In this document: positions 46,830 through 55,375 of the stretch, piece after piece | Numbering within the stretch: position 1 is the stretch's first letter | Layout: each line of letters begins with the position of its first letter | Assembly: GCA_002362105.1 (NCBI GenBank) | Contig: DETD01000013.1 | Location: forward strand, 15,202-79,201 | Direction: 5' to 3' | Source of the DNA: Bacteroidales bacterium UBA3297 | Lineage (GTDB): Bacteria > Bacteroidota > Bacteroidia > Bacteroidales > Paludibacteraceae | DNA: 64,000 nt | Position numbers and translations under genes: made by a program | The notes under the pieces: model-generated | Databases searched by the model: none | What the model saw: only the letters and a program-made list of their open reading frames with translations | Told to the model about the DNA's origin: nothing

Positions 46830-48206
46830 ATGTCAAATACTATAGATCCTCATAAGTTAAAACTGGTCAAGCGGCCTAAAAACGGTTCTATTACCAATCC
46901 ATACTACGGATGTACGGTTGGTGCCGCCTACTCGGTATTAGGCATCAAAGGCGGAGTCTCTATCGCAAACTGCGGACCTGGTTGTATGTACAAGCAGTTC
47001 TTTATGATGAGTTTCGATAATGGTTTCCAAGGCGCGTACGGTGCTGGTGCGGGTAATATGCCAAGCGCCAATGTACAAGAGAACGATGTCGTGTTCGGCG
47101 GTCTGAAAACGCTCGACAACCTTATCAAATCGTCTTTGGCTGTCCTGAAGGGTGACCTTTATGTGGTCCTCACAGGTTGTTCTGGCGAGTTGATTGGTGA
47201 CGATGTGCCAAGTGTTGTGAAAAAGTACCGCGACAAGGGTTACCCTATTGTTTGTGCCGATACGGGTGGTTTTAAGGGTACGAACCTGACGGGTCACGAA
47301 ATTGTAGTTAAGTCTATTATCGACCAGTATGTTGGCGATTACGATGGCGAGAAAACGCCTGGTTTGGTTAACCTCTGGTTCGAAACCCCATACTACGACC
47401 AGAACTGGCGTGGCGACTATGAGGAACTCGTAAGAATTCTGAGGGGTGCCGGTTTGAAGGTCAACATCTTGTTCGGTCCTGAAAACGAAGGTGTGAAGGC
47501 TTGGAAGAAGATTCCAAAAGCACAGTTTAACCTGGTGGTGTCTTCGTGGGTCGGACTCGAGACGGCTGAACACCTCAAAGAGAAATACAACCAGCCATAC
47601 TTGCACATCCCGGTTATTCCTATCGGTGAGGAGGCTACCAGCGAATTTATTCGCAAGGTGGTCGACTATGCGGGAATAGACAAGAAGAAGTCAGAGAAAT
47701 TCATTAAAAAAGAGGCCGAGCTCTACTATTACTACATCGAGCATTTTGCCGAGTTCTTCTCAGAATACTGGTTTGGTCTTCCTTCTGAATATGCCGTTGT
47801 GGCCAACAGCAACTACGCTATTGCCTACACGAAGTTCCTGGCCGACCAGATTGGCCTTATCCCTAAGAAGACCATCATTACCGACAATCCGCCTGAACGC
47901 TACAGAAACGCTATTAGCGAAGAATACAAGCACCTGAGCGACGGTGTTTCTATAGAACCCGACTTTGTAGAAGACGGTTATACCGTACAGCAGATTCTAG
48001 AGAAGGAGGTCACCTTCGGTCATGGCGTTCCGCTTATCATTGGCACTACCTGGGAAATTGACTATGCCCGTGAACATGGAGCCTTGTTGCTTGAGTCGAG
48101 CTCGCCTACAACAGAGTCGCTTGTGGTAAACAAGTCGTATATCGGATACAAGGGTGCACTTTCATTCATCGAACACATATACTCTGCCACCGTTGGCGGA
48201 AAATAA
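46830..48206 (+). CDS. NifK-like nitrogenase-family beta subunit
   Basis: A 458-residue partner subunit, shorter than NifK (about 520) because the N-terminal extension is missing. P-cluster ligands are C28 (NPYYGCTVGA), C48 or C52 (NCGPGC) and C117 (TGCSGELIGDD). The end 'SYIGYKGALSFIEHIY' matches the conserved NifK/NifN C-terminal helix. It should form an alpha2beta2 complex with the 45251 product and share a P-cluster-like cluster. The 22-base gap to the previous gene and 27-base gap to the next show one operon. Confidence 0.85.
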   Translation: MSNTIDPHKLKLVKRPKNGSITNPYYGCTVGAAYSVLGIKGGVSIANCGPGCMYKQFFMMSFDNGFQGAYGAGAGNMPSANVQENDVVFGGLKTLDNLIKSSLAVLKGDLYVVLTGCSGELIGDDVPSVVKKYRDKGYPIVCADTGGFKGTNLTGHEIVVKSIIDQYVGDYDGEKTPGLVNLWFETPYYDQNWRGDYEELVRILRGAGLKVNILFGPENEGVKAWKKIPKAQFNLVVSSWVGLETAEHLKEKYNQPYLHIPVIPIGEEATSEFIRKVVDYAGIDKKKSEKFIKKEAELYYYYIEHFAEFFSEYWFGLPSEYAVVANSNYAIAYTKFLADQIGLIPKKTIITDNPPERYRNAISEEYKHLSDGVSIEPDFVEDGYTVQQILEKEVTFGHGVPLIIGTTWEIDYAREHGALLLESSSPTTESLVVNKSYIGYKGALSFIEHIYSATVGGK

Positions 48207-49064
<858 letters not shown>

Positions 49065-49161
49065 ACGGCCGTTTCCGTTTGATTTGTTTAGTTTCTGAAG
49101 ATAGTCCAACTATTCGGTTGTTTGACGACAGGGTGTTGGACACGGAATTAAAGGTCTGATC

Positions 49162-49192
49162 GGGGGTATGTGTAATAGCATACCCCTTTTTA
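49162..49192 (+). terminator. Terminator of the metY-nif-like operon
   Basis: The stem ggggtatg / catacccc is followed by TTTTTAT. An in-frame TTG-type start at 49168 falls inside this hairpin, which rules it out as the start of the next gene. Confidence 0.82.
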
Positions 49193-49206
49193 TAAATTTA
49201 AAGATT

Positions 49207-50373
49207 ATGGCTAAGTATAAGAATATAAATACGGCCGTCATTCATGGCGGTACATCGTTCGACGAATATACGGGTGCGGTAAATGTTCCTATTTACCTTT
49301 CGTCTACGTTTAAGCAAGATGGTTTGGGCAACCGCCGTCGCGGTTACGAGTACGCACGAAGCGGTAATCCGACGCGTGAAGCCCTTGAGTCGCAAATTGC
49401 CGAGTTAGACCACGGTGCTGCCGGTTTTGCCTTCGCTTCTGGTCTGGCGGCCATTTCCACGGTCCTCAACCTGTTCGACAGTGGTGACCGTATTCTTATT
49501 TCGAGCAATGTTTATGGTGGAACCTACCGCTTGCTCGACAAGGTTTGGAAAAACTATGGTTTAAACTACTCTTTTGTCAATACGAGCGATTCCCAGCTCT
49601 TCGAAACTCAGATACAGCCCGATGCTAAAGCGGTGCTGATTGAAAGTCCGGCCAATCCGCTGTTAAGCATAACCGACATAAGGGAGGTGGCAAAAATAGC
49701 CCACAAACACGGTCTTACGGTTATTGTCGACAACACTTTTATGACCCCTTACTTACAGCGTCCGCTTGACCTTGGGGCCGATATTGTCGTTTACTCTGCT
49801 ACCAAATACCTTGGCGGACATAGCGACTCGGTGGCGGGCTTGGTGGTGGTCAGCACCCAGGAACAGAAAGAGAAGATTGCGTTCTTGCAGAACTCGATAG
49901 GTGCGGTCTTGCCTCCGTTCGACTCTTACCTGATTAGCCGTGGCATTAAGACGTTGGGGGTAAGGCTGGACCGACACGTGCAAAACGCCGAAAAAATAGC
50001 TGCTTTCCTGCAGCAGCACCCTGCGGTTAGAAATATCTATTACCCCGGACTAAAAACCGACCCGGGTTACGAAATCAACAGCAGGCAGGCACGCAATGGC
50101 GGTGCTATGATTTCGTTTGAGTTAGACGAAGAGAAATACGACTACAAGAAGTTCTTTTCTGAATTGCAACTCATTATTCTTGCCGAAAGTCTGGGCGGGG
50201 TTGAGTCGCTAGTCTGTCACCCTTCATCGATGACACACGCTTCCATTCCAGCCGATATCCGGAAGGAAATCGGTATTACCGATGGGCTTATCAGGCTTTC
50301 GGTCGGTATTGAGGAGGCGGAAGATTTAATTGATGACTTAAAAAACGCTATAGAAAAAAGCAAGATAGACTAA
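49207..50373 (+). CDS. Cystathionine gamma-lyase/synthase-like enzyme (MccB-like)
   Basis: A 388-residue gamma-family PLP enzyme from the ATG at 49207. The PLP lysine is K200 (YSATKYLGGHSD), D175 (VDNTFMTP) binds the ring, and 'YEYARSGNPTREALE' is the phosphate-binding segment. 'AESLGGVESLVCHPSSMTH' carries the glutamate typical of cystathionine gamma-lyases. Together with the next gene (cystathionine beta-synthase-like) it forms a reverse-transsulfuration pair like mccB-mccA of Bacillus: homocysteine to cystathionine to cysteine plus 2-oxobutyrate. It could instead run in the gamma-synthase direction, since sequence does not settle this. Confidence 0.8.
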   Translation: MAKYKNINTAVIHGGTSFDEYTGAVNVPIYLSSTFKQDGLGNRRRGYEYARSGNPTREALESQIAELDHGAAGFAFASGLAAISTVLNLFDSGDRILISSNVYGGTYRLLDKVWKNYGLNYSFVNTSDSQLFETQIQPDAKAVLIESPANPLLSITDIREVAKIAHKHGLTVIVDNTFMTPYLQRPLDLGADIVVYSATKYLGGHSDSVAGLVVVSTQEQKEKIAFLQNSIGAVLPPFDSYLISRGIKTLGVRLDRHVQNAEKIAAFLQQHPAVRNIYYPGLKTDPGYEINSRQARNGGAMISFELDEEKYDYKKFFSELQLIILAESLGGVESLVCHPSSMTHASIPADIRKEIGITDGLIRLSVGIEEAEDLIDDLKNAIEKSKID

Positions 50374-50392
50374 CCTTTTAAAACAGACGATT

Positions 50393-51403
50393 ATGCATTA
50401 CTATAACTCGATGAAGGAGCTGATTGGAAACACTCCTCTTGTGAAATTGTCAAACTTGGATATTCCAAGCCATGTGAACCTATTTGCAAAACTCGAATTA
50501 TGGAATCCGTCGGGGAGTGTTAAAGACAGAACTGCGGCTTATATGATTGTAGATGCCGAACGGAGGGGGATACTGAAAAAAGGCAGTACCATTATTGAGG
50601 GCACCGCCGGTAACACTGGCCTGGGTATCGCCTTCGCGGCTATGAACCGTGGCTATAAAGTAGTTTTTGTGGTCCCCGATAAGTTCTCGGTTGAAAAACA
50701 AACCCTTATGGCTGCCCTTGGGGCTGAAATTATCAATACCCCACGTTCCGAAGGTATGCTGGGTGCCACGAAAAAGGCTAATGAGTTGAAGAACACGATT
50801 CCGAATGCTGTGTCGCTCGAACAATTCAACAATATGAGTAACCCGCTGGCGCATTACGAAACCACCGGTCCTGAAATTTATCTAGACCTCGACAGTAAGG
50901 TCGACTATCTGGTTGCCGGCGCTGGCAGTGGGGGTACCTATTCTGGGGTTGTGAAGTATTTGAAGGAAAGAAATCCTAGTCTTGTTGGCGTTTTGGCCGA
51001 TCCGGTCGGCTCTACGATGGGGGGTGGCGAACATGCCGACTATAATATTGAAGGTATTGGTAACGACTTCATCGCAAATACTATGGATATGAGGCTGGTT
51101 GACAAGGTGATCAAGATAAACGATGACGAGGCGTTCGAGGCTTCGCGCCTTATCGCCAGAAAAGAAGGCATTATTGCCGGTACTTCGTCGGGAGCGGCCA
51201 TTGCTGCGGCCATTAAACTGGCAAAGGAAATAGACAAGCCGGCCAATGTGGTTGCCATTCTGCCTGACCGGGGCGACCGTTACTTCTCGGCTAACCTCTT
51301 TCCGAAAGTCGGAAAGGTTGAGAGGCTCGAAGACAGAAGGCTTGAACAGGTTGAACACATCCAGACCCTATATACTGGTACAGGCTTTAAAAGAAATGTA
51401 TAA
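50393..51403 (+). CDS. Cysteine synthase / cystathionine beta-synthase-like enzyme (MccA-like)
   Basis: A 336-residue beta-family PLP enzyme. The PLP lysine is K44 (NPSGSVKDR), and the substrate loop is 'EGTAGNTGLGIAFA'. This loop and the C-terminal 'LPDRGDRYFSANLF' resemble the MccA and cystathionine beta-synthase branch more than CysK, which has 'EPTSGNTGIGLA' (as the second enzyme at 53676 does). The expected reaction is homocysteine plus O-acetylserine or serine to cystathionine. It lies 19 bases after the MccB-like gene. There is no regulatory CBS domain. Confidence 0.8.
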   Translation: MHYYNSMKELIGNTPLVKLSNLDIPSHVNLFAKLELWNPSGSVKDRTAAYMIVDAERRGILKKGSTIIEGTAGNTGLGIAFAAMNRGYKVVFVVPDKFSVEKQTLMAALGAEIINTPRSEGMLGATKKANELKNTIPNAVSLEQFNNMSNPLAHYETTGPEIYLDLDSKVDYLVAGAGSGGTYSGVVKYLKERNPSLVGVLADPVGSTMGGGEHADYNIEGIGNDFIANTMDMRLVDKVIKINDDEAFEASRLIARKEGIIAGTSSGAAIAAAIKLAKEIDKPANVVAILPDRGDRYFSANLFPKVGKVERLEDRRLEQVEHIQTLYTGTGFKRNV

Positions 51404-51416
51404 TTAATTGTTTGTT

Positions 51417-52241
51417 ATGAAGGAAAAAATTGTTTTCAAATCAGCAGTCTCTCCCACACTGCTTATACCGCTTTTTGTGAGGGCACAAGAAAGTAAAAGG
51501 AGCGATGCCATCTTGTACGATGAGATGGCTGAAAAACTACTGGATGCAATCGATTACGATTTTTCCAATTTAACACAAAATTACGAAAGTGCCCTTTGCT
51601 GTGTAGTTCGTGCCCGTTATTTCGACGACTGTCTGGTCGACTACTGTAGCAAACATTCGAATGTGGTGATTGTGAATGTAGGGTGCGGGCTCGACACCCG
51701 CTTCCAGCGCATCGGTCATAAAGCTAAGGCCACTTACTACGATTTCGATTTGCCCGACGTTATCGCCTTGAGGAAGAAGCTGATACCCGAATCGGAGCAT
51801 AATATCTTCTTGTCGGGGTCGGTACTCGACAGCGACTGGCTGAAATTCCTCTACACCAAGCACAAGAACGACAATATTGTTTTTGTTTTTGAAGGTGTGC
51901 TGATGTATTTCGACAAAAAGGACGTCATACACGTTTTCAACAACATTTCTAGTCACTTCAACAAGGGTGAACTGTATTTCGAGATGTTCGGAAACCGTGT
52001 ACAGGCGTCGGGAATCGACGCGCTCGAAGGCTTCAATGTATCGTTTAAGTGCTATGTGAGCGAGAGTGGCGACATTGCCAATTGGAACAACTCTCTACAG
52101 TTGGTCGAGCAAAAGGCACATACCGATATCAGGCCAGAGCGATGGGGCTTTAAAGGGGTGCTTTCTTCCCTCTCTCCGAAGATGGCTACGCAGGAAGGCT
52201 CGCTTTTCCGCTATAGAATAACTAAGACAGACCATTTATGA
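51417..52241 (+). CDS. Leucine-carboxyl-methyltransferase-family SAM-dependent methyltransferase
   Basis: A 274-residue class I methyltransferase of the LCM / Tcmp-like family (COG3315 type). The start is the ATG at 51417; a TTG three codons earlier is the only alternative. The SAM-binding motif is 'VVIVNVGCGLDTRFQRI', followed by the acidic strand 'YYDFDLPDVI' and the 'VFVFEGVLMYF' post-motif. Bacterial substrates of this family are mostly unknown, and some act on small molecules. Placement right after MccB/MccA recalls the yrrT-mtnN-mccA-mccB operon of Bacillus, which also has a methyltransferase. Its stop overlaps the SufS start (ATGA). A thiol or thioether substrate is possible but unproven. 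Confidence 0.7.
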   Translation: MKEKIVFKSAVSPTLLIPLFVRAQESKRSDAILYDEMAEKLLDAIDYDFSNLTQNYESALCCVVRARYFDDCLVDYCSKHSNVVIVNVGCGLDTRFQRIGHKAKATYYDFDLPDVIALRKKLIPESEHNIFLSGSVLDSDWLKFLYTKHKNDNIVFVFEGVLMYFDKKDVIHVFNNISSHFNKGELYFEMFGNRVQASGIDALEGFNVSFKCYVSESGDIANWNNSLQLVEQKAHTDIRPERWGFKGVLSSLSPKMATQEGSLFRYRITKTDHL

Positions 52242-53503
52242 GTATAAAGCAAAATGACAGATATCCATACGACATCGTTGCTGTCCGCGACGATTTCCCA
52301 ATTCTCCAATCTGAAGTTTATGGCAACAGGTTGGTCTACTTCGACAACGGGGCTACCACCCAGAAACCAAGAAGTGTAGTCGAGAAAATTGAGCGTAACT
52401 ACTACAACACCAATGCCAATGTGCACAGGGGCGTACATTTCCTCAGCCAGCAGGCTACCGACGAGCACGAGGCGGCCCGAGAGGTGGTGCGCGGTTTCAT
52501 CAACGCGCGCTTTGCGCACGAGGTGGTCTTCACCCGGGGCACTACCGAAAGCATAAACCTTGTGGCCAGCAGTTTCGGGAAGGCCTTTCTAGAGCCTGGT
52601 GACGAGGTGATTGTCAGTCAGATGGAACACCATAGCAACATTGTTCCTTGGCAGTTGCTGCCGGGGGTGAAGCTGAAAGTTCTTCCGTTCGCGGAAGACG
52701 GTACCCTACAAGTCGGACAGTTGGAAGGCCTGATCAGTAGCCGCACTAAAATTATTTCGGTTACCCATATATCGAATACGCTCGGAACCGTTAATCCAAT
52801 TAAAGAGATTGCACAAATAGCGCACCGCCACAACATTCCCGTCTTGGTCGACGGCGCCCAGGGCATACCGCATGAAAAGGTGGACGTACAGGAACTGGAC
52901 GTCGATTTTTATGCCTTTTCCGGTCATAAGGTTTACGGCCCTACCGGTATAGGCGTGCTGTATGGGAAGGAAGAGTGGCTGAACAAGCTGCCACCCTACC
53001 AGGGAGGTGGCGATATGATAGACCATGTTACCTTCGAGAAAACTACCTTCGCACCACTCCCCTTTAAATTTGAGGCGGGAACCCCCGACTATATCGGCTC
53101 TACTGCGTTGTCCGAGGCTTTAAGGTATGTGCAGCAGATAGGGTTAGACAAGATAGCGGCTCACGAGCGTGGACTTGTGGCCTATGCCTATGCCGAGCTG
53201 AGGAAAATTGACGGTATCAGGTTCTATGGCGAGGCGGTCGGGAAAAGCAGTGTGATTTCTTTTAACATCGACGGAATACACCCCTACGATGTCGGCACCG
53301 TCCTCGACAAACTTGGTATTGCCGTCAGAACCGGACACCATTGTGCCCAACCGGTAATGCAGACTTTTGGTGTGGAGGGTATGGTGCGCGTTTCTTTTGC
53401 CTTATATAACACGTACGATGAAGTCGACAGACTGGTAGAAGGGTTACACAGGGTTGTAGGTATATTTAAAAGACAGACAAACAGAAAAAAAGCATCGGCT
53501 TAG
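52238..53503 (+). CDS. SufS-type cysteine desulfurase
   Basis: A 421-residue group II cysteine desulfurase that takes sulfur from cysteine as an enzyme persulfide and releases alanine. The PLP lysine is K231 (FSGHKVYGPTG). The persulfide cysteine is C369 in 'VRTGHHCAQP', in the short loop typical of SufS. There is no N-terminal extension, unlike the second copy at 56835. Translation appears coupled to the methyltransferase by an ATGA overlap. No sufBCD or sufE genes are here, so it may supply sulfur for local clusters or carriers rather than being the general Suf enzyme. Confidence 0.88.
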   Translation: MSIKQNDRYPYDIVAVRDDFPILQSEVYGNRLVYFDNGATTQKPRSVVEKIERNYYNTNANVHRGVHFLSQQATDEHEAAREVVRGFINARFAHEVVFTRGTTESINLVASSFGKAFLEPGDEVIVSQMEHHSNIVPWQLLPGVKLKVLPFAEDGTLQVGQLEGLISSRTKIISVTHISNTLGTVNPIKEIAQIAHRHNIPVLVDGAQGIPHEKVDVQELDVDFYAFSGHKVYGPTGIGVLYGKEEWLNKLPPYQGGGDMIDHVTFEKTTFAPLPFKFEAGTPDYIGSTALSEALRYVQQIGLDKIAAHERGLVAYAYAELRKIDGIRFYGEAVGKSSVISFNIDGIHPYDVGTVLDKLGIAVRTGHHCAQPVMQTFGVEGMVRVSFALYNTYDEVDRLVEGLHRVVGIFKRQTNRKKASA

Positions 53504-53577
53504 CCCCTTATTTCTATAACTACGCAACCGATTTTCTTATAGATAAAAAAAACTTGTTTGTGATTGACGACAGAAGG

Positions 53578-53601
53578 ACCCTACCACATTTGTGGTAGGG
53601 T
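53578..53601. promoter_or_regulatory. Perfect palindrome upstream of the cysK operon
   Basis: accctaccaca, 2 bases (tt), tgtggtagggt: 11-base perfect arms. On the plus strand no T-run follows, so it is a weak terminator at best. It lies 20 bases ahead of the -33 box of the next promoter, a natural place for an operator. I found no second copy in the window. Confidence 0.45.
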
Positions 53602-53620
53602 GAATGACATTATAATGCGA

Positions 53621-53652
53621 TTGATTCCAAACGTAACTGAATTTAATTTTGT
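53621..53652 (+). promoter_or_regulatory. Promoter of the cysK-encapsulin operon
   Basis: TTG (53621-53623), 21 bases and TAATTTTG (53645-53652) fit the phylum's promoter pattern. The ATG at 53676 lies about 20 bases downstream, after AAAGAGG. Confidence 0.5.
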
Positions 53653-53675
53653 GTGCAAATAAAGAGGTATTATTT

Positions 53676-54602
53676 ATGGCAAATATAGCGAACAGTATAA
53701 CAGACCTAATTGGAAATACACCATTGCTCGAGTTGGAAAAACTTGAGAAGAATTTGAATCTGAAAGCCAGGGTTGTTGTTAAAATCGAGTCTTTCAATCC
53801 CGGCAGAAGTGTGAAAGACAGGGTTGGTTTTGCTTTGATTGAAGATGCAGAACGACGTGGATTGTTGAATAAAGACACCACCATTATTGAACCAACTAGC
53901 GGTAACACCGGTATAGGCTTGGCTATTGCTGCTGCTGTGAAGGGGTACAGGTTAATTCTTACTATGCCTGACAGTATGACCATTGAGCGTAGGCTCATGC
54001 TTAGAGCGCTTGGGGCGCAGTTGTCGCTAACCCCTGCACATGAGGGTATGAGCGGTGCCATAAATAAAGCTGAAGAACTGGCTAAAGTCATAGGTAATAC
54101 CTTTATTCCGCAGCAATTTAAGAACTATGCCAACAAGGGCATACACCAGGTGTCTACCGCACATGAGATATGGAAGGACACCGAGGGTAAAATCGACATT
54201 CTGGTTGCCGGTGTGGGAACAGGAGGTACTATAACAGGTGTTGGCCAGGAACTGAAAAAGAAAAAGAAGTTGCAGGTGGTGGCCGTAGAACCATATAGCT
54301 CGGCTGTTTTGTCGGGTGAGTCTGCTGGCCCTCACCAAATTCAGGGTATTGGTGCGGGATTTATTCCGAAAATTTTAGATCTCTCGGTTATCGACGAGGT
54401 GTTTAAGGTGAAGAACGAACAAGCTATCGAGGCAACCCGGAAGTTGGCTAAAGAAGAGGGAGTGCTTGCCGGCATTTCGAGTGGTGCTGCTGTTTATGCA
54501 GCCGCCCAGTTGGCTAAAAGACCTGAAAACGAAGGCAAACTGATTGTTGCCATCTTGCCAGATACTGGCGAGCGTTACTTGTCGAGCGATATTTTTAAAT
54601 AA
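53676..54602 (+). CDS. cysK: Cysteine synthase (O-acetylserine sulfhydrylase)
   Basis: A 308-residue CysK from the ATG at 53676 (MANIANSITDLIGNTPLLEL). PLP lysine K47 in 'NPGRSVKDR', substrate loop 'EPTSGNTGIGLA', PLP phosphate loop 'GVGTGGTITG', and C-terminal 'GISSGAAV' and 'LPDTGERYLSS' are all standard. It makes cysteine from O-acetylserine and sulfide. It heads the operon with DsrE-like, TusA, encapsulin and cargo desulfurase, and serine acetyltransferase, its natural partner, lies at the other end. The same trio (cysteine synthase, serine acetyltransferase, encapsulin shell) is known as srpG, srpH and srpI in cyanobacteria. Confidence 0.92.
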   Translation: MANIANSITDLIGNTPLLELEKLEKNLNLKARVVVKIESFNPGRSVKDRVGFALIEDAERRGLLNKDTTIIEPTSGNTGIGLAIAAAVKGYRLILTMPDSMTIERRLMLRALGAQLSLTPAHEGMSGAINKAEELAKVIGNTFIPQQFKNYANKGIHQVSTAHEIWKDTEGKIDILVAGVGTGGTITGVGQELKKKKKLQVVAVEPYSSAVLSGESAGPHQIQGIGAGFIPKILDLSVIDEVFKVKNEQAIEATRKLAKEEGVLAGISSGAAVYAAAQLAKRPENEGKLIVAILPDTGERYLSSDIFK

Positions 54603-54620
54603 ACCAAAAAATCCGTTTTT

Positions 54621-55115
54621 ATGCCAGAAACAATTTCAAATAAACAAAAAAAACTGTCGCTGATTGCCTTTAGTGGCGATTTCGACAAGCTGACAGCTGT
54701 TTTTACCCTTGCTACGGGTGCTGCCGCTGTTGGTTATGAGGTAAACATCTTCTTCACTTTCTGGGGACTCGATGCCATTAAACAGAAAAAAGGCCGCAGT
54801 TTCATCGGTGGCAATTGGCTGACCAAGCTATTCGGATTTATGATGGGAGGAATTTCCGTTAGTCCGAACAGCCGCTTCAATTTTCTGGGTATCGGGCCTA
54901 AAATCTTCCGGTACCTTATGAAGAAGAACAATGTGGCTACACTCGAAGAACTTGTCGATGCAGCGGTTGCCCTTAACGTCAATATATACGCCTGCGAAAT
55001 GGCCATGCACATTTTGGGCCTGCAAAAAGGTGACTTTATTCATGAGGTGAAAGATGTGTTGGGCGTTTCTACGTTCCTCGACATTAGCGATGGCGGACAG
55101 ACTTTATTCATTTAA
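54621..55115 (+). CDS. DsrE/DsrF-like (DsrE2-type) sulfur-transfer protein
   Basis: A 164-residue protein with the DsrE-family fold. The candidate sulfur-carrying cysteine is C125 in 'YACEMAMHILG', matching the CxM-S/A-M motif of DsrE2 proteins. An amphipathic or membrane-touching segment (about 60-95, 'LFGFMMGG') is typical of DsrE2. Such proteins pass sulfane sulfur, commonly together with TusA, which is the next gene here. It lies 18 bases after cysK. Confidence 0.82.
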   Translation: MPETISNKQKKLSLIAFSGDFDKLTAVFTLATGAAAVGYEVNIFFTFWGLDAIKQKKGRSFIGGNWLTKLFGFMMGGISVSPNSRFNFLGIGPKIFRYLMKKNNVATLEELVDAAVALNVNIYACEMAMHILGLQKGDFIHEVKDVLGVSTFLDISDGGQTLFI

Positions 55116-55133
55116 TAAAATACATTAGCGCAT

Positions 55134-55355
55134 ATGAGCCATATACTTGACATTACTAAAGAACACTGCCCTATGACGTTCGTAAAGACGAAGTTAGAGT
55201 TGGCAAAACTGAAGGAGGGAGAAATCCTCGAGGTGTTGCTCACCGAAGGCGAGCCGCTGAATAACGTTCCGAAAAGTGCAACCGAACAAGGTTTCGAAGT
55301 TCTTTCTATTGAGCATGTAGAGGGTTCTACACATAAGGTAACAATTAAGAAATAA
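55134..55355 (+). CDS. tusA: TusA-family sulfur carrier
   Basis: A 73-residue TusA. The persulfide cysteine is C12 in 'EHCPMTFVKTKLEL', the family's CPxPxxxxK signature with Met for Pro. The alpha-beta layout and length are usual. TusA takes persulfide sulfur from a cysteine desulfurase and hands it on. Here it lies between DsrE-like and encapsulin genes with gaps of about 20 bases, so the likely donor is one of the two desulfurases in this region. Confidence 0.9.
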   Translation: MSHILDITKEHCPMTFVKTKLELAKLKEGEILEVLLTEGEPLNNVPKSATEQGFEVLSIEHVEGSTHKVTIKK

Positions 55356-55375
55356 ATAACAAAAAAGTAATAATT

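Noticed and set aside
49168..49206. Upstream start for the MccB-like gene
   Set aside because: It lies inside the terminator hairpin of the NifH-like gene; the ATG at 49207 matches family starts.
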